Positions 62,016 through 64,000 of a stretch of 64,000 bases of DNA are shown piece after piece. The notes beneath the pieces were generated by a model that had not been told where the DNA came from, ran no database searches, and was given only the letters and a program-made list of their open reading frames with translations. Source of the stretch: Aphidius gifuensis (taxonomy: Eukaryota; Arthropoda; Insecta; Hymenoptera; Braconidae); assembly GCF_014905175.1 (NCBI RefSeq), contig NC_057791.1, positions 124,001 to 188,000 on the forward strand, read 5' to 3'. Position numbers and translations under genes: made by a program. Numbering within the stretch: the stretch's first letter is position 1; each line of letters begins with the position of its first letter.

Positions 62016-63472
62016 ATTTATTTTGTTAATATTCTTATAGGTATATAGCTATATGTTGAATGTTGTGTGTCATTTGGTGATTATTATTATTATTATTTTC
62101 CTTAGCTACACATCTGTTTTAGAAAAAAAAAAAATATGTAATTGTTTATTTATTTAATACATAAATAATAATAATACTTTGTGTGATATTTGTGAAATAT
62201 TAGGCAATAAATAGGTACCTATACCTATACTATTATTTATTTTTACTTACGTTGACTATGTAAATATGTAAATTTAACGTTTTGTTTGATTTTGTTTTTT
62301 TCTTTTTTTGTCAATGCTTGCTAAACGCCATTTGCCAGATATACCTATACTTGAATTATTATTATTGTTATTTGAAATATTATAAATATAATTTAGAAAA
62401 TTAATATTATTATTTTATTTATGAAGCTATGGCCTATGATTTTTTGAAAAAAAAAAATATATATATTTTATTGTCTATTTCACTTTCTAATAATAAACTT
62501 AACCCCAAAAAATAAAAGTCACAAAAAATAAGTTGAATAATACTTTGAGCTTATCAAAACTGTTTGTGACAATGAGCAAAAAAAAAAAAAATTCAACTGC
62601 GGTAATAATGTTACGGTACAATTGTATTTATATACATATATACACATGCACTAGATAATAATTGATTGTGTCAAATCAATTGTGTTAATTAGTAATTTGT
62701 TGAGGGAAAAAACGCGGGAATAAATCCACACACACACAAACGTACTCATAGGTACATATGTATATATTGGTGGGAGAGAGAAGGAAAAAAGAGGTAAAAT
62801 TTATACCTACAATAATATATATGACAAAAAAATATATTTAAATTACAAGAAGCTACTTGTATGTATTTAAAAAAATTATTGTTGTTTAAATATTACTATT
62901 GTCATTTATCCACACACACACACACACACAATTATTTATATATTTATATATGTATTTATTTTTTTTTTTTTAAGAGAGTTTACTTTTTTACCGACAAAAA
63001 ATAGTTGATATTTTCACCGTTAATGGCGCAGTTATCGCTTGAAATAGACGAAATAGCTGGAAATAGCATAAATAGTAAAATTCATTTTCTTTATTTTTAT
63101 TCTATGACAACTTTAAGTGTGTTCGAGTGCAATAGCATGTGCAACAGAGTGACAGAGTGAGACAATAATAATAAAAAGAGGACACGTTCTCTTCTTGACC
63201 ACATCAAGTAGATACATATTGGAACTTGGAATTTGGAAGACTTGGGTGAGTTGACAAATAATAATAATAATAATTTTTAATCGCTAGATAAGTGAAAAGG
63301 TGAATAGGTGATAATGAATAATTAATTTTTTTTTTACAGAATACAAAATTGGATATCTATATACACTTGGGTTAAATTGTAAATAAAAATAGGTACATTT
63401 AAAAAACAAAGCCAAAAATACATTTGAGCAAATTGAAAATCATCATTTTTATTTTTTGGAAAAAATAAAATA
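62016..63472. promoter_or_regulatory. Shared 5' spacer of the PHF7-like gene and FITM
   Basis: 1.46 kb between divergent starts. It contains three TATACCTATA/TATAGGTATA motifs (62036, 62220, 62340), a CA repeat (62911-62930), and a GC-richer patch at 63000-63160 (GTTAATGGCGCAGTTATCGC) that may be the FITM core promoter. No coding frame. Confidence 0.5.
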
Positions 63473-64000
63473 ATGGCACCAAGTAAACGAAGAGCACTAC
63501 ATCAAAATAGTAATAGTATGAGTTATAGCACAAGTGGTGGTGTTGGTGGTGGTGGTAATAATACATTAACAGGTTCACCAGGAAGTAGTTTTAAATCAAG
63601 TAAAATGAATTTTCGTCCATCATCTGGAATACAAGAAGACCGGGGTGGTACGAGACCAACAACAACAACACCAAGTTCAATTGGTCTTGTATTAATAACA
63701 ATGATTATTCATATATGTAAAAAATCATTGTTATTTGATGCAAAATTAAAAGTTGGAATATATCTTATGGCAACATTTATTGTATCATTAATATGTGATT
63801 TTGTAACAATGCCAAAAACTTATTTTTCAACATCAGATAATATATTAAATCGTGTATTTGTTAAATGGGGATGGGCATGGTTTTTACTTGTTATAATACC
63901 ATGGATAACACTAACAGCACATACTATTGCTTGTGGTAAGAAAAATATATTATTAAAACATATATCAAGAATAATTGTGGCAACAATTTCATGGCATTTA
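63473..64000 (+). CDS. Fitm: FITM (fat storage-inducing transmembrane protein), 3' partial
   Basis: An ATG at 63473 opens a frame that runs off the window (176 residues). A basic, Ser/Gly-rich N-terminus (MAPSKRRALHQ..., GGVGGGG) precedes membrane segments. LLFDAKLKVGIYLMATFIVSLICDF followed by PKTYFSTSDNILNRVFVKWGW is the FIT family signature, and two more hydrophobic segments follow. FITM proteins are ER membrane lipid phosphatase-like factors needed for lipid droplet budding. The catalytic histidines lie beyond the window. A GGTAAGA donor-like site at 63935-63941 is ignored because the frame past it still matches the family. Confidence 0.9.
   Translation, partial: MAPSKRRALHQNSNSMSYSTSGGVGGGGNNTLTGSPGSSFKSSKMNFRPSSGIQEDRGGTRPTTTTPSSIGLVLITMIIHICKKSLLFDAKLKVGIYLMATFIVSLICDFVTMPKTYFSTSDNILNRVFVKWGWAWFLLVIIPWITLTAHTIACGKKNILLKHISRIIVATISWHL

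Noticed and set aside
1..64000. tRNA, rRNA, bacterial operon or integrated virus signals
   Set aside because: I saw no cloverleaf with A and B boxes, no rRNA-like segment, and no viral or transposase open frame. All recognised genes are ordinary insect nuclear genes.

Overview
The window is eukaryotic nuclear DNA. It is very AT-rich, with short GT-AG introns (mostly 50-120 bases) and tight gene packing, and it carries a seven-transmembrane insect odorant receptor. Together these point to an insect. The extreme AT bias and the gene style suggest a hymenopteran, most likely a braconid-type parasitoid wasp. That assignment is an inference from style, not from a marker sequence. I rebuilt exon structures by reading splice sites by eye, and every complete gene model below sums to an uninterrupted reading frame.

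Layout, left to right. 1-6.6 kb: the 3' end of an unrecognised gene, then a Dbs/MCF2L-type RhoGEF (Sec14, spectrin, DH, PH, SH3). 7.9-12.4 kb (minus): a complete but divergent SMC1-type cohesin subunit. 12.9-16.2 kb: two tandem short-chain dehydrogenases of the 15-hydroxyprostaglandin dehydrogenase type. 16.2-18.4 kb: gene-free AT-rich DNA. 18.4-21.7 kb (minus): LSM14/Trailer hitch. 22.3-24.1 kb: cytochrome c1. 25.1-26.1 kb (minus): the Ubc13 partner UEV1A. 26.6-27.7 kb: PGAM5. 27.9-30.1 kb (minus): Vps33A. 30.4-31.1 kb: ribosomal protein L12, copy 1. 32.3-33.4 kb (minus): a glutamine-rich protein. 34.0-35.5 kb: TRAF6. 35.8-37.2 kb: polyprenol reductase (SRD5A3). 37.4-44.8 kb: a tandem satellite of about 123-base units. 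45.2-46.8 kb (minus): the OST3/MAGT1 subunit of oligosaccharyltransferase. 47.2-48.7 kb: lariat debranching enzyme. 49.0-49.7 kb (minus): ribosomal protein L12, copy 2. 50.4-54.5 kb: an HMMR-like coiled-coil protein. 54.7-56.2 kb (minus): an odorant receptor. 57.1-62.0 kb (minus): a very long PHF7/G2E3/pineapple-eye-like protein. 63.5 kb to the end: the start of FITM.

Most genes are housekeeping genes arranged as head-to-head or tail-to-tail neighbours with short shared spacers. They do not form a pathway cluster. The most notable structural feature is a pair of RpL12 genes in inverted orientation about 18 kb apart. They encode the same protein and share a structured 3'-UTR intron, and the satellite block and five other genes lie between them. 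Other points of interest are the divergent SMC1, an SDR paralogue that has lost its catalytic serine, a GC-AG intron supported by paralogue alignment, a perfect 10-base dyad just upstream of a TATA box, and an over-represented non-coding 10-mer (TATACCTATA).
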